Positions 63,607 to 64,000 of a stretch of 64,000 nt of DNA are shown here, one piece after another. The notes below the pieces were generated by a model. It ran no database searches. It was given only the letters and a program-made list of their open reading frames with translations, and was not told where the DNA came from. Source of the DNA: Pseudomonas sp. CAN1 (GTDB lineage: Bacteria; Pseudomonadota; Gammaproteobacteria; Pseudomonadales; Pseudomonadaceae). The stretch's first letter is position 1, and each line of letters begins with the position of its first letter. The stretch lies in assembly GCF_030462585.1 (NCBI RefSeq), contig NZ_JASMRU010000007.1, forward strand, positions 1 to 64,000. Direction: 5' to 3'. The position numbers and the translations under genes were made by a program.

Positions 63607-64000
63607 ATGACCACCCTTCCCGCTTTCTGCACCCCTCTCGACGCCGACTGGCCCCTGCCGACACCGCTGGCCGGCTGCCAGCTGCGCAGCACCCGTTTCG
63701 ACCGCCAGCGCCTGCAGGCCGGGGATTTCGCCCTGGGCCAGGTCGAGCCGCCAGCGAACATCCAACGCTCGGTCGCCAAGCGCCAGGCCGAATACCTCGC
63801 CGGGCGCCTCTGTGCGCGTGAGGCGCTGCTGGCGGCGGGTGGGCCGGCGCAGGTGCCGGGCACCGATGAAGAACGGGCGCCAGTCTGGCCGGCGGGCTTC
63901 TGTGGCTCCATCACCCATGGCGACGGCTGGGCAGCGGCCATCGTCGCGCACAACAGCGAATGGCGTAGCCTCGGCCTGGACGTGGAGAACCGCCTGGAAA
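63607..64000 (+). CDS. pcpS: 4'-phosphopantetheinyl transferase PcpS (partial, cut by window end)
   Basis: About 131 codons are visible, from MTTLPAFCTPLDADWPLP to GLDVENRLE. The Sfp-type motifs RQAEYLAGRLCAREAL, GSITHGDGWAAAIVA and the start of the metal-binding GLDVE are present. It moves phosphopantetheine from CoA to carrier proteins of fatty acid and secondary metabolism. In P. aeruginosa PcpS is the only such enzyme and lies at the same place after the dienelactone hydrolase gene. The C-terminus is outside the window. Confidence 0.9.
   Translation, partial: MTTLPAFCTPLDADWPLPTPLAGCQLRSTRFDRQRLQAGDFALGQVEPPANIQRSVAKRQAEYLAGRLCAREALLAAGGPAQVPGTDEERAPVWPAGFCGSITHGDGWAAAIVAHNSEWRSLGLDVENRLE

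Overview
The window looks like a Pseudomonas chromosome from the P. nitroreducens/citronellolis/aeruginosa side of the genus. It is high in GC, carries MvaU, OprH-PhoP-PhoQ and CyaB, has many REP elements of the GTAGGAGCGAGC type, and keeps gene orders I know from P. aeruginosa around moaA-gcl-hyi-glxR-ttuD-pyk and around oprH-phoPQ to pcpS. This assignment is an inference from gene content; no database was searched.

Positions 1-1035 hold the end of a phage-derived element: a C4-type antisense RNA fold upstream of a BRO-N antirepressor-like gene, then a terminator. Positions 1036-15059 form a roughly 14-kb genomic island in the 3' end of tRNA-Pro(GGG). It is bounded by a 49-bp near-perfect direct repeat, has a tyrosine recombinase next to the intact tRNA, and carries a shared 16-bp motif near both ends that could be arm-type integrase sites. 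Its cargo is an AT-rich two-gene membrane/secreted module, a DUF3883-type predicted nuclease, a PLD-like protein, a short YgjP-like metallopeptidase and a complete type I restriction-modification operon (hsdM-hsdS-hsdR). Decayed genes, a 186-bp MITE-like repeat and an IS3-family element follow. The IS3 copy has removed the N-terminus of the integrase.

From 15 to 24 kb lies the conserved translation cluster on the minus strand (thrS-infC-rpmI-rplT-pheS-pheT-ihfA-merR), followed by an alpha/beta hydrolase and mvaU. From 24 to 33 kb there are small Pseudomonas proteins, tRNA-Val(GAC), a PuuB-like oxidoreductase, a formate/nitrite-type transporter, a phosphatase-like protein, a solute-binding protein and moaA.

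From 32 to 41 kb is the glyoxylate carboligase pathway (gcl-hyi-glxR-ttuD-pyk), which turns glyoxylate into pyruvate through tartronate semialdehyde. A RutR-like TetR regulator is beside it, and repeated GTAyrCAA motifs lie in both nearby intergenic regions. A urea transporter, a DapF-like protein lacking both catalytic cysteines, sstT, a voltage-gated-type ion channel, a DUF4139 protein and a sulfate-binding protein follow.

From 48 to 56 kb there is a P1 peptidase/APC permease/LuxR/HD-domain group, cyaB, and dctA with a clear sigma-54 promoter and three upstream palindromes. From 56 to 64 kb there is an AraC regulator, oprH-phoP-phoQ with a PhoP box, a lytic transglycosylase, a PL7 alginate lyase, a dienelactone hydrolase and the start of pcpS, cut by the window end.
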